Origin: JBDIAG01 sp963835085
Lineage (GTDB): Bacteria; Actinomycetota; Actinomycetes; Actinomycetales; CAWJMD01
Direction of reading: 5' to 3'
Length of the DNA stretch: 64,000 nt
Assembly: GCA_963835085.1 (NCBI GenBank)
Contig: CAWIED010000001.1
Span: forward strand, 1,178,001-1,242,000
The number at the start of each line of letters is the position of its first letter. Position 1 is the stretch's first letter. A model generated the notes under the pieces. It saw nothing but the letters and a program-made list of their open reading frames with translations. It was not told where the DNA came from and searched no databases. Made by a program: the position numbers and the translations under genes. Positions 36,405 to 44,958 of the stretch are shown here, piece after piece.

Positions 36405-36950
36405 ATGGACCTCACCGCCCTGTACCAGCAGCTCATCCTCGACCATTCCAAGCGGCCCGTCGGGGCCGGTCTGCGGGAGCCGTTCGAGGCCGAGGTGCAC
36501 CACGTCAACCCCACCTGCGGTGACGAGATCACTCTGCGCGTGCACCTGAACGACGGCGAGGTGGCCGACGTCTCATACGACGCCAAGGGCTGCTCCATCT
36601 CGGTGGCCGCCTCGTCGGTGATGGCCGACACCGTCACCGGCAGCTCAGTGGCCGAGGCGATGGCCGAGTACGAGCTGTTCAAGGGCATCGTGGCCGACAG
36701 CAAGGTCGCCGGCACCGACCTCGCAAAGCTGGACGAGCTCCAAGTGGAAGAGTTGGGCGACGCGGCAGCCTTCGCCGGGGTCGCGCAGTTCCCCGCCCGA
36801 GTGAAATGTGCCCTTCTCGGCTGGGCTGCCATGCGCGATGCCGTGGCGCAGGCGGTCGCCGCCTCCCACAGCACCCCGAACGGCACACCCGCCACGAGCA
36901 TGACCGAGACGACCGAACCCGCCAGCGTCACCGAACCCGCCAGTAGTTAG
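36405..36950 (+). CDS. sufU: SufU, zinc-dependent sulfur carrier
   Basis: IscU-like protein that accepts persulfide sulfur from SufS in Gram-positive bacteria. The 181-residue product has the zinc ligands in VNPTCGDEITL (Cys38, Asp40), KGCSISVAASS (Cys63) and ARVKCALLGW. The segment between the second and third ligands has the insertion typical of SufU rather than IscU. The last ~30 residues, rich in Thr/Glu/Pro/Ser, are an unconserved tail. It lies three bases after sufS. Confidence 0.95.
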   Translation: MDLTALYQQLILDHSKRPVGAGLREPFEAEVHHVNPTCGDEITLRVHLNDGEVADVSYDAKGCSISVAASSVMADTVTGSSVAEAMAEYELFKGIVADSKVAGTDLAKLDELQVEELGDAAAFAGVAQFPARVKCALLGWAAMRDAVAQAVAASHSTPNGTPATSMTETTEPASVTEPASS

Positions 36951-36958
36951 GCAACGCC

Positions 36959-37285
36959 ATGACAGAAGTCGCAACTCCCGCCGACGTCGCCGACGTCGAA
37001 GAAGCCCTGCGCGACGTCGTCGACCCCGAGCTCGGGATCAACGTCGTCGACCTGGGCCTGGTGTACGGCATCACCGTCGACCCCAACAACGAGGCAGTCA
37101 TCGACATGACGCTTACCTCGGCGGCCTGCCCCCTCACCGACGTCATCGAAGACCAGACCGCTTCCGCGCTGGAAGGTCTCGTCGACTCGTACCGGATCAA
37201 CTGGGTGTGGATGCCGCCGTGGGGCCCCGACAAGATCACCGAGGACGGCAAGGAGATGCTGCGCGCGCTCGGCTTCAACGTCTGA
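36959..37285 (+). CDS. sufT: SufT-type (DUF59/MIP18) metal-sulfur cluster assembly factor
   Basis: Small MIP18-family protein of 108 residues, thought to help deliver Fe-S clusters to target proteins. It shows the conserved EEALRDVVDPELGINVVDLG, the invariant cysteine in LTSAACPLTDVIEDQ and WVWMPPWGPDKITEDGKEM near the C-terminus. The ATG lies eight bases after the sufU stop. It is the last gene with a clear Fe-S role; the next gene follows after seven bases. Confidence 0.93.
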   Translation: MTEVATPADVADVEEALRDVVDPELGINVVDLGLVYGITVDPNNEAVIDMTLTSAACPLTDVIEDQTASALEGLVDSYRINWVWMPPWGPDKITEDGKEMLRALGFNV

Positions 37286-37292
37286 CCCGCGC

Positions 37293-37946
37293 GTGGCTCA
37301 CCGCCTGGTCGAGGTGGCCCCCGAGCGGGCTCGACGGTGGGTCGACGGCTTTGCCGAACGGCATGGACCGCCCGCGACGGCCTTCGACGCGCGCTTCGTC
37401 ACGTTGTCGGCCCCTGACGGCGCACGAGCCCAGCTGGAGCTTCCGTTCGCTCCGGCCGCCGAGGCACCCGCCACCCAGTTCGGCGACGATCCGATCGGGG
37501 CGCTGGTGGAGCGCTGCTCGCTCGCCGAAGACGCCTTCGTGCTCCTCGTCCGACGGGGTGGCTTCTCGATGGGCAGCCTGCAGAGTGGGCGGTTGGCGCT
37601 GCATCGCACGGGCACTCGATATGTGCAGGGACGCACCGCGGCCGGGGGTTGGTCGCAGCAGCGTTACGCTCGCCGCCGGGCCGGGCAGACGTCCGTTCTC
37701 GTCGACGCTGCGCGGGAGGCGGCGGCAGCCTTGTGGCACCAGGCGGAGCACGCCTCGGCCTGTCTGGTGGTGGGTGGCGACCGCCTGCTGATCGCCGAGG
37801 TGCTCGCCGACCCACGACTCCTGGAGCTGGCCCAGTTACCCCGCAGCCCTCTGCTGAACGTGCCCGATCCACGGCTGTCGGTGCTCAAGGACACGGCACG
37901 GCGAGCCCGTGCCATTCGGATTCGAGTCGACGACGCGCCAGAGTAG
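37293..37946 (+). CDS. Actinobacterial VLRF1-type (acVLRF1) release-factor-like protein
   Basis: A 217-residue protein resembling the eRF1-like VLRF1 domain family, whose eukaryotic members (Vms1/ANKZF1) cleave peptidyl-tRNA on stalled ribosomes. The diagnostic part is the loop GRTAAGGWSQQRYARRRAGQ, in which a Gln in a GGxSQxR context corresponds to the catalytic glutamine. Around it are LLVRRGGFSMGSLQSGRLAL and a C-terminal Rossmann-like half ending LPRSPLLNVPDPRLSVLKDT. It starts seven bases after sufT, so it is probably co-transcribed with suf. Function as a rescue hydrolase is inferred from family. Confidence 0.8.
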   Translation: MAHRLVEVAPERARRWVDGFAERHGPPATAFDARFVTLSAPDGARAQLELPFAPAAEAPATQFGDDPIGALVERCSLAEDAFVLLVRRGGFSMGSLQSGRLALHRTGTRYVQGRTAAGGWSQQRYARRRAGQTSVLVDAAREAAAALWHQAEHASACLVVGGDRLLIAEVLADPRLLELAQLPRSPLLNVPDPRLSVLKDTARRARAIRIRVDDAPE

Positions 37947-38030
37947 GCGCCGCAGGATCGGTTCCCCAGGTGGGGCACCCAGGTGGGGCAGCGCCGCACA
38001 CCGGAGCGGCCAGCATGGCGCTTTCGCGCG

Positions 38031-38264
38031 CTGTGACAATGCCCCGCGACATGGGGCACGGACGCAGCCGGCATGGGCCCACTCTCGCGTGCTGTGACAA
38101 TGCCCCGCCACCTGGGGCACGGACGCAATCGAAGCGGCCGGCATCGGCCCTGTCGTCGCGCACTACGGCAATGCCCCGTCAGGTGGGGCACGGGGAGTCG
38201 GGGGGAGCAGCGCAGCTTTTTGGGGCGCTATGGCAATGCCCCGCGACGTGGGGCATTGCCATAG
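38031..38264. repeat. A-type hairpin array, four copies
   Basis: Cores AATGCCCC-N7-GGGGCA start at 38038, 38099, 38170 and 38235, spaced 61-71 bases. The last is a perfect palindrome with 15-base arms CTATGGCAATGCCCC (38228-38242) and its complement at 38250-38264. Two further CCCCAGGTGGGG fragments precede the array near 37965-37990. It fills the convergent gap after acVLRF1 and may act as terminator for both sides. Confidence 0.8.
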
Positions 38265-38573
38265 TCTCCCAAACCCGCCCTGCCCACCGGCCACTGAATC
38301 GTCTATATCGCCCTATAGCGCGCCGAGGTCAGTAGAGACTCGGGCTGACCCACCTGCGAGCAGGTCCCGAAGCGCCGGTCCTGCAGGATCGTGCGGATGA
38401 CTCCGGGCGTGCGCAGTTCCGCTCGTTGGTGACCGTGCCGCATCACGATCCAGGCGATGGCCACCGGCCGGATTCCGATTCGGGCGACGGCCGTCGAGTG
38501 AGTGGGCACCCCACTCTGACGGCTCACAGCGACAGCCTGTCGCCAGCAGATCATGAGCCTCGCGGAAGAAAAG
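38265..38573. other. Gene-free stretch between the hairpin array and ecfT
   Basis: I see no supported gene here. An open minus-strand frame overlaps it but resembles no family I recognise and runs into ecfT. It may hold decayed sequence. Confidence 0.4.
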
Positions 38574-39188
38574 TCAGTCGTCCACCCCACGCGCAACGAG
38601 CGCGTCACCGGTGGTCAAGGCATGCCGCACCGTGCGCACCACCAAGGGCACGAGCAGCGCGCGCGGGCTGTGCTCGAGACCGCGTGCCCGGCGGGCGTCC
38701 GCGGCGTCGCGCGCCAGCCCCTGCAGAACGGAGACCGACCGGACCGTCAGCGCCAGGAGCAAAGCCACCCGGTCGGGATCGACGCCCAGTCGGGCAAAGG
38801 GACGCAATGCCGCCGTGAAGAGATCGAGCAGGTCGTCGAGGCGGGTAGTCAGACTCAGGAGCGCGGCGGCCGCCACAGCCACGAGCAGCGTGCCCACGAG
38901 CACCAGCGCACGGGCAGGCCCTACGAGCCACCACTGGAAGGGCACGAGCAACACCACCACCCAGCGCAGCGGCCAGAGCTGACCGAGCAGCACCCGAGGT
39001 CCGAAACCTGCGCACAGGTAGCCGAGGGCCGTCAGCGTTGCGACGACGGCCAGCACATACGGCGAGCGTGCGCCGGCCAAGGGGAGTTCGAGCGCTGCCA
39101 GCGCCAGCAGCTTGAGCCAGGCGGGGCTGCGATGCAGCGCAGAGGAACCGGCCCGGTACACCGCCACGGGTCCCTCGCGCCCGCTCAT
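38574..39188 (-). CDS. ecfT: ECF transporter transmembrane subunit EcfT (BioN-type)
   Basis: Integral-membrane coupling subunit of an energy-coupling-factor vitamin transporter. The 204-residue protein has four to five hydrophobic helices. The cytoplasmic coupling helices carry the two characteristic Ala-Arg-Gly motifs, DARRARGLEHSPRA and the C-terminal DALVARGVDD. The ATG at 39188 overlaps the ecfA stop by four bases. With EcfA and BioY on the same strand it should form a biotin transporter (BioYMN). It is the last gene of the operon and converges on acVLRF1. Confidence 0.88.
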   Translation of the reverse strand: MSGREGPVAVYRAGSSALHRSPAWLKLLALAALELPLAGARSPYVLAVVATLTALGYLCAGFGPRVLLGQLWPLRWVVVLLVPFQWWLVGPARALVLVGTLLVAVAAAALLSLTTRLDDLLDLFTAALRPFARLGVDPDRVALLLALTVRSVSVLQGLARDAADARRARGLEHSPRALLVPLVVRTVRHALTTGDALVARGVDD

Positions 39189-39862
39189 GAGAGCATCCGC
39201 CGGCGATAGAACGCGAGCACCTCCGACGACTCCCCGTCGGCGATGACCCGGCCCTGCTCGATGCACACCACGCGTGGCCAGCCGCCTAGCGCGTCGAGGT
39301 CGTGGGTCACGAGCAGCACCTGCTGCGGCAACTCGACGAGCAGCTCGGTGATCCGGCGGGCGTTGCGCAAATCGAGCAGGGTGGTGGGCTCGTCCGCCAC
39401 CAGCACGCTCGGCTCGGTGACCAGCACGGCGGCCAGGGCGAGCAGCTGCTTCTGCCCGCCGGAGAGCAGGTGCGCCGGGTGATCGGCGTGCTCACCCAGC
39501 CCAAAGCGTTCGAGAACGGCCGTGACCCGTTGGCTGCGTTCGGCTTTGGAGAGTCCGAGGCGGCGAAGCGAGAAGGCGACGTCTTCGGCCACGGTGGGCA
39601 TGACGATCTGGGCGTCCGGATCGGTGAAGACGTAGCCGACGCGTCGGCGCACCGCCCGGCCCTCGCGGGCCACGTCGAGACCGTCTACTTCCACGATGCC
39701 GCTGTCCGGTCGCACGAGCCCGTTGACGCACCGCGCCAGCGTCGACTTGCCGCCCCCGTTGGGGCCGATCACCGCGATCCGCGGCTCGGACAGCGAGAGG
39801 GTCAGCGACTGCAGCACCGTCCGGTCGCGGTAGCTGACCGAGACGTCGTGGAAGCGGATCAT
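39185..39862 (-). CDS. ecfA: ECF transporter ATPase EcfA (BioM-type)
   Basis: Energising ATPase of the ECF transporter, 225 residues. Walker A is VIGPNGGGKSTLARCVNG, the Q-loop region VGYVFTDPDAQIVMPTVAED is typical of EcfA, and the signature is LLSGGQKQLLALAAVL. Walker B is LVADEPTTLLD and the H-loop VTHDLDAL. Only one ATPase gene is present, as in BioMNY systems, where it works as a homodimer. Its ATG overlaps the thiolase stop by four bases. Confidence 0.92.
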   Translation of the reverse strand: MIRFHDVSVSYRDRTVLQSLTLSLSEPRIAVIGPNGGGKSTLARCVNGLVRPDSGIVEVDGLDVAREGRAVRRRVGYVFTDPDAQIVMPTVAEDVAFSLRRLGLSKAERSQRVTAVLERFGLGEHADHPAHLLSGGQKQLLALAAVLVTEPSVLVADEPTTLLDLRNARRITELLVELPQQVLLVTHDLDALGGWPRVVCIEQGRVIADGESSEVLAFYRRRMLS

Positions 39863-41115
39863 CCGACCCGCTCGGCGAGCAGGGCCAGCCCCTGCCCGCC
39901 GCCTACCGCGCAGGTGGCGATGCCGCGCCGCGCGTCACCCGGCGAACGTACGAGCTGGCTGAACAGTCGCACCAGCAGCAGGGCCCCGCTGGCGCCCCAG
40001 GGGTGACCGCGCGCAATGGCACCCCCCTGCGGGCAGACGACGGGACGCTGGCCCTGAGCCAGCGGATCGAGCCCCCAGGCATCGGTGCAGGCCAGCACCT
40101 GGCCCGCGAAGGCCTCGGTGATCTCGAGGACGTCGACCTCGCCCAGGGTGAGCCCGCAGCGCTGGAGCAGGGCGTCGACGGCAGGCACCGGTCCGAGGCC
40201 GGGGCGGCAGGGGTCGACCCCGCGCTGCGTCCACCCCCGAAGGGCCAGGCCGGGCACGCCGGCGCCTGCTCGACGCCATTCGGGCACCAGAGCCAGCACT
40301 GCGGCCCCGTCGCTGACCCCGCAAGAATTTCCCGCCGTCACCGATCCTCCCTCGACGAAGGAACCCGGAAACCGTTGCAGCACTGATGCTTTGAGCACCC
40401 TGGGTCGATCGTCGTAGGGCAGATCAGCGAACGGGACGAGCTCGGCCTCCTCCTGTCCACCCGCCCGAGACGCCAGCGCCAGCCGGTGCGAGCGCACGGC
40501 ATAGGCGTCCTGCCGGGCTCGGGTGACGCCGCACTCGTCGGCCACCAGTTGAGCTGCCGGGCCCATGTCGGGATCGCCAAACTCTGTGGGCGCGAACGGG
40601 GCTCGGGTGTAAGGCTGCGGGCTCGTCGCGCCGGCAGCCCCGCCGTCGACGGTCAGCCCGGGCGTGTAGGTCAGGGGCTGCGTGCTCGCGCTCTCGGCGC
40701 CTCCGGCAAGCATCAGGGTGGCTTGTCCGCTGGCGATCTCGCTCGCGGCGGTATGCACGGCCGCCTGCCCGCTGCCGCACTGCCGATCGATCGTGGCGCC
40801 GGTGACGCCGGCTCCCAGGCCTGCGGCCAGCGCAGCCACCCTGGCGATATTGCCGCCAGGGCCCCGGGTGTTGCCGAGCACCACGTCGTCGACGGGGTCG
40901 TCGATGCCGAGGGCGGCCACGTCGCGGGCCACCGCGCCAAGCACCGCGGCAGCTAGCCTCACCACGTCCACCTGCGCCAGCGCGCGTCCCACCGTCGCGA
41001 TGGGAGTGCGCCTGGCGGCAACGATGACAGGGGTTGTGGCCGTGAGCCACGACGCAGGAGCGCCGGCCGGCCGGGAGCCAGACGTCGTGACAGGCCAGGG
41101 GGCGTGTGTGTTCAT
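39859..41115 (-). CDS. Thiolase family protein (acetyl-CoA acetyltransferase-like)
   Basis: A 418-residue thiolase. The acylated cysteine is in TIDRQCGSGQAAVHTA (about residue 113). The general-base His motif is CPQGGAIARGHPWGASG, and the second cysteine is in TCAVGGGQGLAL. The usual NEAFA motif reads ITEAFAGQVLAC, with Thr for Asn, a substitution at a position that orders the catalytic water. It stands in a bioY operon, as does yhfS in Bacillus subtilis, where bioY, an acyl-CoA ligase and a thiolase are under biotin control. A role in making or recycling a biotin precursor acyl chain is inferred. Confidence 0.87.
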   Translation of the reverse strand: MNTHAPWPVTTSGSRPAGAPASWLTATTPVIVAARRTPIATVGRALAQVDVVRLAAAVLGAVARDVAALGIDDPVDDVVLGNTRGPGGNIARVAALAAGLGAGVTGATIDRQCGSGQAAVHTAASEIASGQATLMLAGGAESASTQPLTYTPGLTVDGGAAGATSPQPYTRAPFAPTEFGDPDMGPAAQLVADECGVTRARQDAYAVRSHRLALASRAGGQEEAELVPFADLPYDDRPRVLKASVLQRFPGSFVEGGSVTAGNSCGVSDGAAVLALVPEWRRAGAGVPGLALRGWTQRGVDPCRPGLGPVPAVDALLQRCGLTLGEVDVLEITEAFAGQVLACTDAWGLDPLAQGQRPVVCPQGGAIARGHPWGASGALLLVRLFSQLVRSPGDARRGIATCAVGGGQGLALLAERVG

Positions 41116-41273
41116 GGTCGGCAGTCAGCCTACGGTCGCCGCTCGACCGACCCGACTGGGCCGTGCTGTGCCCATGCCCTCACCGGAGGCAGATGCCCTC
41201 ACCCGGAGCCGACAAAGACTTCAGCGCATTCCGCGAGCTGGACCTCCTGTTCGCCGACACTCAGGGTGTGCCT

Positions 41274-42362
41274 TCAGCCGGAGCCGCCGATGGCCTCCGC
41301 GCAGGCGGCCCGATCTGGCTTGCCGGCAGCGGTACGGGGGAGCACGGCAACGACGAGCCACCGCCGCGGCCTGGCCGGGGCGGGTAGTCGCCGGGCCAGG
41401 TCGCGGACCACCGAGACATTCAGATCGGTCTCCACCAGGGCGGCGACCACCTGACCGAGACGCGCATCGCGCACTCCGCTCACCACAGCCGCCCGCACGC
41501 CTGGCAAAGAGCTCAGAAAGGCTTCGACCTCGGCCACCAGCACGGTGTGCCCGCCCGTGCTGATCGTTCCGGGCCGGCCTAGCAGCTCCAGCCCGGCACC
41601 GCTGGGGCGCGCGAGGTCGCCGACGGTGAGCCAGCCGCCATCCCAGCATGCCGGGCCCTCGCGGTTGAGGTAGCCGGTGAAGGCGAAGGGCGATCGGCTC
41701 CACAGCCGTTGGTCGTCGCCGACCCGTACCTGAACTCCCGGAAATGCCCGCAAGGCAGTGCCTGGCTCTCCGGTTACCAGCACAAACGATGCCTCGGCAC
41801 TGCCGTAGTACTCCACGATTCCGACTCCGGCGCCGCTCATCTGGGCCCGCAGGTCAGGGTCCACCCGGTCGCCCGCCAGCACCAACCGGCGCAGGCCAGG
41901 GGGCAAGTGCGCCCAACCGCGCACCCGGCCGGGCACTGCGTGCACCACGCTCACCCGCGCGCTCGCGGCGGCCCACTCATCGGCCAACACCACCTCGTGC
42001 CCGAGTGTCACCGCGTGCCAGGCCGCGTACAGATAGAGCGACGACGACAATGGCCCCGGTATTCCCACCACATCGTCGGGACGCAACTCCAGCACGATCC
42101 GCAGGGGCTCGACACTGGCCAGCCACGATTCAACGGTGCGCACCAACCCACGCGGTCGCCCCGTGGACCCCGAGCTGAAGACCACGATGTCGCCTGAGCG
42201 AACCCGGCCGTCGCCCAGCGCGGCAGCGACGTCACGGCGCGCCCGCTGCTGCGCCGCCGCCGGCCAGCCGGAGTCGAGAACGCCTACGGGACAACCAGTC
42301 TCGACCGCCGCGCAGAAGTCCTCGAGCACCTGGCGCTGGCTGCCCGCGCCCAGCAGTCTCAC
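41274..42362 (-). CDS. Short AMP-binding acyl-CoA ligase-like protein
   Basis: An adenylate-forming (ANL) enzyme of 362 residues, shorter than the usual ~500, like compact MenE-type ligases. Visible motifs are the ATP P-loop VVFSSGSTGRPRGLV, VEYYGSAEASFVLVTGEP, the Asp of the hinge in WLTVGDLARP and the catalytic C-terminal lysine PRTAAGKPDRA. The N-terminal substrate-side subdomain is largely missing. It sits between bioY and the thiolase; B. subtilis has the same trio (bioY/yhfT/yhfS). The substrate is unknown; a carboxylate related to biotin synthesis is plausible. GTG start at 42362; the downstream thiolase follows after 158 bases. Confidence 0.78.
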   Translation of the reverse strand: MRLLGAGSQRQVLEDFCAAVETGCPVGVLDSGWPAAAQQRARRDVAAALGDGRVRSGDIVVFSSGSTGRPRGLVRTVESWLASVEPLRIVLELRPDDVVGIPGPLSSSLYLYAAWHAVTLGHEVVLADEWAAASARVSVVHAVPGRVRGWAHLPPGLRRLVLAGDRVDPDLRAQMSGAGVGIVEYYGSAEASFVLVTGEPGTALRAFPGVQVRVGDDQRLWSRSPFAFTGYLNREGPACWDGGWLTVGDLARPSGAGLELLGRPGTISTGGHTVLVAEVEAFLSSLPGVRAAVVSGVRDARLGQVVAALVETDLNVSVVRDLARRLPAPARPRRWLVVAVLPRTAAGKPDRAACAEAIGGSG

Positions 42363-42443
42363 GGCCTCGACAGCCTCATCGACGCAACGATCTCCTCGGC
42401 TTGCACGCTTGTCGACCGGGCAAACTCATCGGGATCAACAGGC

Positions 42444-43040
42444 TCAGACGCGCGAGCGTTCGCGCCGGCCCGGAACCGCGACGTCGGGCACCGCGCGCAG
42501 CACGGCTGCCGCAACGGCCGTGGCCAGCGCCGCTTTGATCGCATCGCCCGGCAGGAAGACGAGAGAGCCGAGCGCGACGGTCTTCAGGCTCAACCCCAAC
42601 ACCGCTGCCTGGACGGGGATCCCGATGGCATAGATCACACCGATGCCGCCGACCACGTTGGCCAACGCGCCCCGCCACACCCGGTACGGCTGGCGCTGCG
42701 CCAGCAGGCCGATCGCGAAGGCCCCCGGAAGAAAGCCGATGAGATATCCGGCCGAAGGCCCGGCGAAGACGGCCAGGCCACCACGTCCACCCGCCAGCAG
42801 GGGTAACCCGGCCGCCACCAGCACGAGGAGCACCCCGACTGCCGCCGCCCCGCGCCTGGCTCCCAGAATCGAACCGGCGAGCATCACGCCGAACGTCTGC
42901 AGGGTGATGGGCACGGCGTTGCCGAACGGCGACACGGTGCCCGGCAACCCGAGCACGGCGATGAAGGCCGCGAAGACCGCCACGAGGGCGAGCGAGCGGG
43001 CACCACCGGCGCTGGGAGAGTGTGGGGTCGCAGGGGTCAT
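42444..43040 (-). CDS. bioY: Biotin transporter substrate-binding subunit BioY
   Basis: Membrane S-component that binds biotin; works with EcfA and EcfT encoded at the other end of the operon. The 198-residue protein has six helices and the family marks VPITLQTFGVMLAG and GGLAVFAGPSAGYLIGFLPG. The ATG at 43040 follows TAGGCT by six bases, so the message is leaderless. A GGAC-N4-GTCC palindrome lies at its -35 region. I saw no BioQ- or BirA-like operator. The Lys/Arg-rich C-terminus is cytosolic. Confidence 0.93.
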   Translation of the reverse strand: MTPATPHSPSAGGARSLALVAVFAAFIAVLGLPGTVSPFGNAVPITLQTFGVMLAGSILGARRGAAAVGVLLVLVAAGLPLLAGGRGGLAVFAGPSAGYLIGFLPGAFAIGLLAQRQPYRVWRGALANVVGGIGVIYAIGIPVQAAVLGLSLKTVALGSLVFLPGDAIKAALATAVAAAVLRAVPDVAVPGRRERSRV

Positions 43041-43046
43041 GGCGGG

Positions 43047-43052
43047 AGCCTA
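43047..43052 (-). promoter_or_regulatory. -10 box of the bioY leaderless promoter
   Basis: TAGGCT on the minus strand ends six bases before the bioY ATG. Confidence 0.55.
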
Positions 43053-43067
43053 ACCGGGGGCAGCCTC

Positions 43068-43079
43068 GGACAAACGTCC
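43068..43079. promoter_or_regulatory. DosR-like box between bioY and the sensor kinase
   Basis: GGACAAACGTCC has the core geometry GGAC-N4-GTCC of the DosR/DevR site. It is 49-60 bases before the probable kinase start and overlaps the bioY -35 region. The outer G and C of the full consensus are absent. Confidence 0.45.
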
Positions 43080-43114
43080 TCCCGCCGCCGATGATGCGGA
43101 CGGTTGCCTGCACC

Positions 43115-43120
43115 TACGAT
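43115..43120 (+). promoter_or_regulatory. -10 box of the sensor kinase leaderless promoter
   Basis: TACGAT ends seven bases before the ATG at 43128. Confidence 0.5.
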
Positions 43121-43127
43121 CGAAGGC

Positions 43128-44948
43128 ATGCCGATGCCGGCTGATCCCACGCCGCCCACGCCTTGGCCCACGGCGAGCGCGCTCGATCTCGACGACCTGC
43201 TCGCCGAGCTCCGGGCCCGCGCGTCCTCCGCCCTGAAGTCGCAGCAACGCCTCCACGACCTGCTCGGCGCCGTCGTCGCCGTCACGACCGACCTCGAGCT
43301 CGCGGAGGTCCTCGGCCGGATCGTCGAGTCGGCCATCGCACTTGTCGACGCCCGGTATGCCGCCCTGGGCGTGCTCAGCGGCGACGGCACCTACCTCACG
43401 GAGTTCATCACCCGAGGTGTGTCCGACATCGAACGTGCCCGGATCGGAGATCCCCCGCGGGGGCTGGGCGTGCTGGGGCTGCTCATCCGGCACCCGCACC
43501 CGCAACGCATCGACGACATCATGACCCACCCCGACTCCTTCGGCTTCCCGCCGAACCACCCGCCGATGCACTCCTTCCTGGGCACGCCCATCCGGATCCG
43601 GGACGAGGTCTACGGCAACCTCTACCTGGCCGAGAAACAGGGGGCCGCCACCTTTACGGCCGAGGACGAGGCGACCCTCGTAGCCCTGGCCGCTGCCGCC
43701 GGGGTCGCCATCGACAACGCCCGCCTCTTCGAGTCCGGCCGCAGACGTCAGCGGTGGGCCGATGCCGTGGCCGACATCACCCATCTCCTGCTCGAACGGG
43801 AGGACGAACAAGGGGCTCTCCAGCTGCTCACGACGCGCTGCTGCGAGGTCGGCGCAGCAGCGTACGCCGCGGTAGCGACCCTCGAGGAGATCGAGGACAC
43901 GATGGGCCTGATTCTGCGGGCGGTTCACGTGGCCGATGCCGGAGACCGGTCGAGCCATTCGACCATGGCGACGGTCCTGGAGGGCCCGGTCTGGTCGGCC
44001 CTGCGCGCGACCAAGCAGCTGACGGTGTACCGCGGTCCTGCCGATCCCGGATCCGTCGGTCTCGCCCCGAGTGGGATCGGTAGCCGAAACAGCTCAGACG
44101 GCGCCGACGAGGCAGACGAGGTCAGGGCCGAGGTGACCCGTGCCGTCGGCCTGTGCACGCAACGCGCAGACGCCGTCCCGATCGCCGTGCTGCCGCTGGC
44201 TGCCGGTCCGGACGAGCTCGGGTTGCTCGTCCTCGGGCTCGCGCCTGGCACTGGCTCTGGTTCCAGCGCGCGGGAGCGGCTCGGCGAGATCGCTGCCTTC
44301 GCCCAACAATCGGCGCTGGCTCTGCTCGCCGGCCGGGCCCAACGCGACCGCACGGTGATGGCTCTGATGGGAGACCGCGACCGGATCGCGCGCGACATGC
44401 ACGACCACGTCATCCAGCGCCTCTTCGCGACTGGCCTGTCCCTCCAGTCCGCCAGCCGAATGGCGCAGAGCCAGGTGGTGAGAGGCCGGATCGAGGAGGC
44501 GGTCGACGACCTGGACGTGGCTATCCGCGAGATCCGCTCGGCGATTTTCGAGCTGCACCAGGCGCCGCAGTCGTCCGCGCGCCATGAGCTGGACCTGCTC
44601 GTGGCGTCGTTCGCGGGCGGGATCGGGGAACCGCCCGCGCTCCACCTCACGGGCAACCTGGACGGCCTCACGCCAGTGCAGTTCGCCGATGTGACGGCCG
44701 TCATCAGCGAGGGTTTGTCCAACATCGCCCGGCACGCCGAGGCGATGCACGCGTGGGTCCGGGTCGAGATCACCCACGAGGTGAGCATCGAGATCGAGGA
44801 CGACGGACTCGGCGTGGATCCCGACGCCGGCCGCAGCGGCCTGGTCAACCTCGCCCAGCGGGCCGAGGCGTCCGGGGGAACGTTCACGTTCTGCCGCCGC
44901 GAACCCTCGGGGTCGGTCCTCAGGTGGCGGATTCCCCGGGCGAGCTGA
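43128..44948 (+). CDS. DevS/DosS-like GAF sensor histidine kinase
   Basis: A soluble sensor kinase of 606 residues resembling the mycobacterial DosS/DevS. Two GAF domains (about 60-200 and 215-395) are followed by a HisKA_3 helix with RIARDMHDHVIQRLFATG (phospho-His about 425) and an HATPase with SEGLSNIARHAE, EDDGLGVDPD and SGLVNLAQRAEASGG. The first GAF has FGFPPNHPPMHSFLG; His144 aligns by eye with the DosS heme ligand His149, so heme-based redox/oxygen/NO sensing is likely. ATG 43128 is favoured by the leaderless promoter; 43134 is an alternative. It lies 60 bases before its response regulator. Confidence 0.88.
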   Translation: MPMPADPTPPTPWPTASALDLDDLLAELRARASSALKSQQRLHDLLGAVVAVTTDLELAEVLGRIVESAIALVDARYAALGVLSGDGTYLTEFITRGVSDIERARIGDPPRGLGVLGLLIRHPHPQRIDDIMTHPDSFGFPPNHPPMHSFLGTPIRIRDEVYGNLYLAEKQGAATFTAEDEATLVALAAAAGVAIDNARLFESGRRRQRWADAVADITHLLLEREDEQGALQLLTTRCCEVGAAAYAAVATLEEIEDTMGLILRAVHVADAGDRSSHSTMATVLEGPVWSALRATKQLTVYRGPADPGSVGLAPSGIGSRNSSDGADEADEVRAEVTRAVGLCTQRADAVPIAVLPLAAGPDELGLLVLGLAPGTGSGSSARERLGEIAAFAQQSALALLAGRAQRDRTVMALMGDRDRIARDMHDHVIQRLFATGLSLQSASRMAQSQVVRGRIEEAVDDLDVAIREIRSAIFELHQAPQSSARHELDLLVASFAGGIGEPPALHLTGNLDGLTPVQFADVTAVISEGLSNIARHAEAMHAWVRVEITHEVSIEIEDDGLGVDPDAGRSGLVNLAQRAEASGGTFTFCRREPSGSVLRWRIPRAS

Positions 44949-44958
44949 AACCGGCTGC

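Noticed and set aside
38303..38608. Minus-strand frame of 101 codons before ecfT
   Set aside because: No recognisable domain, no ribosome binding site or promoter, and it overlaps the 3' end of ecfT.
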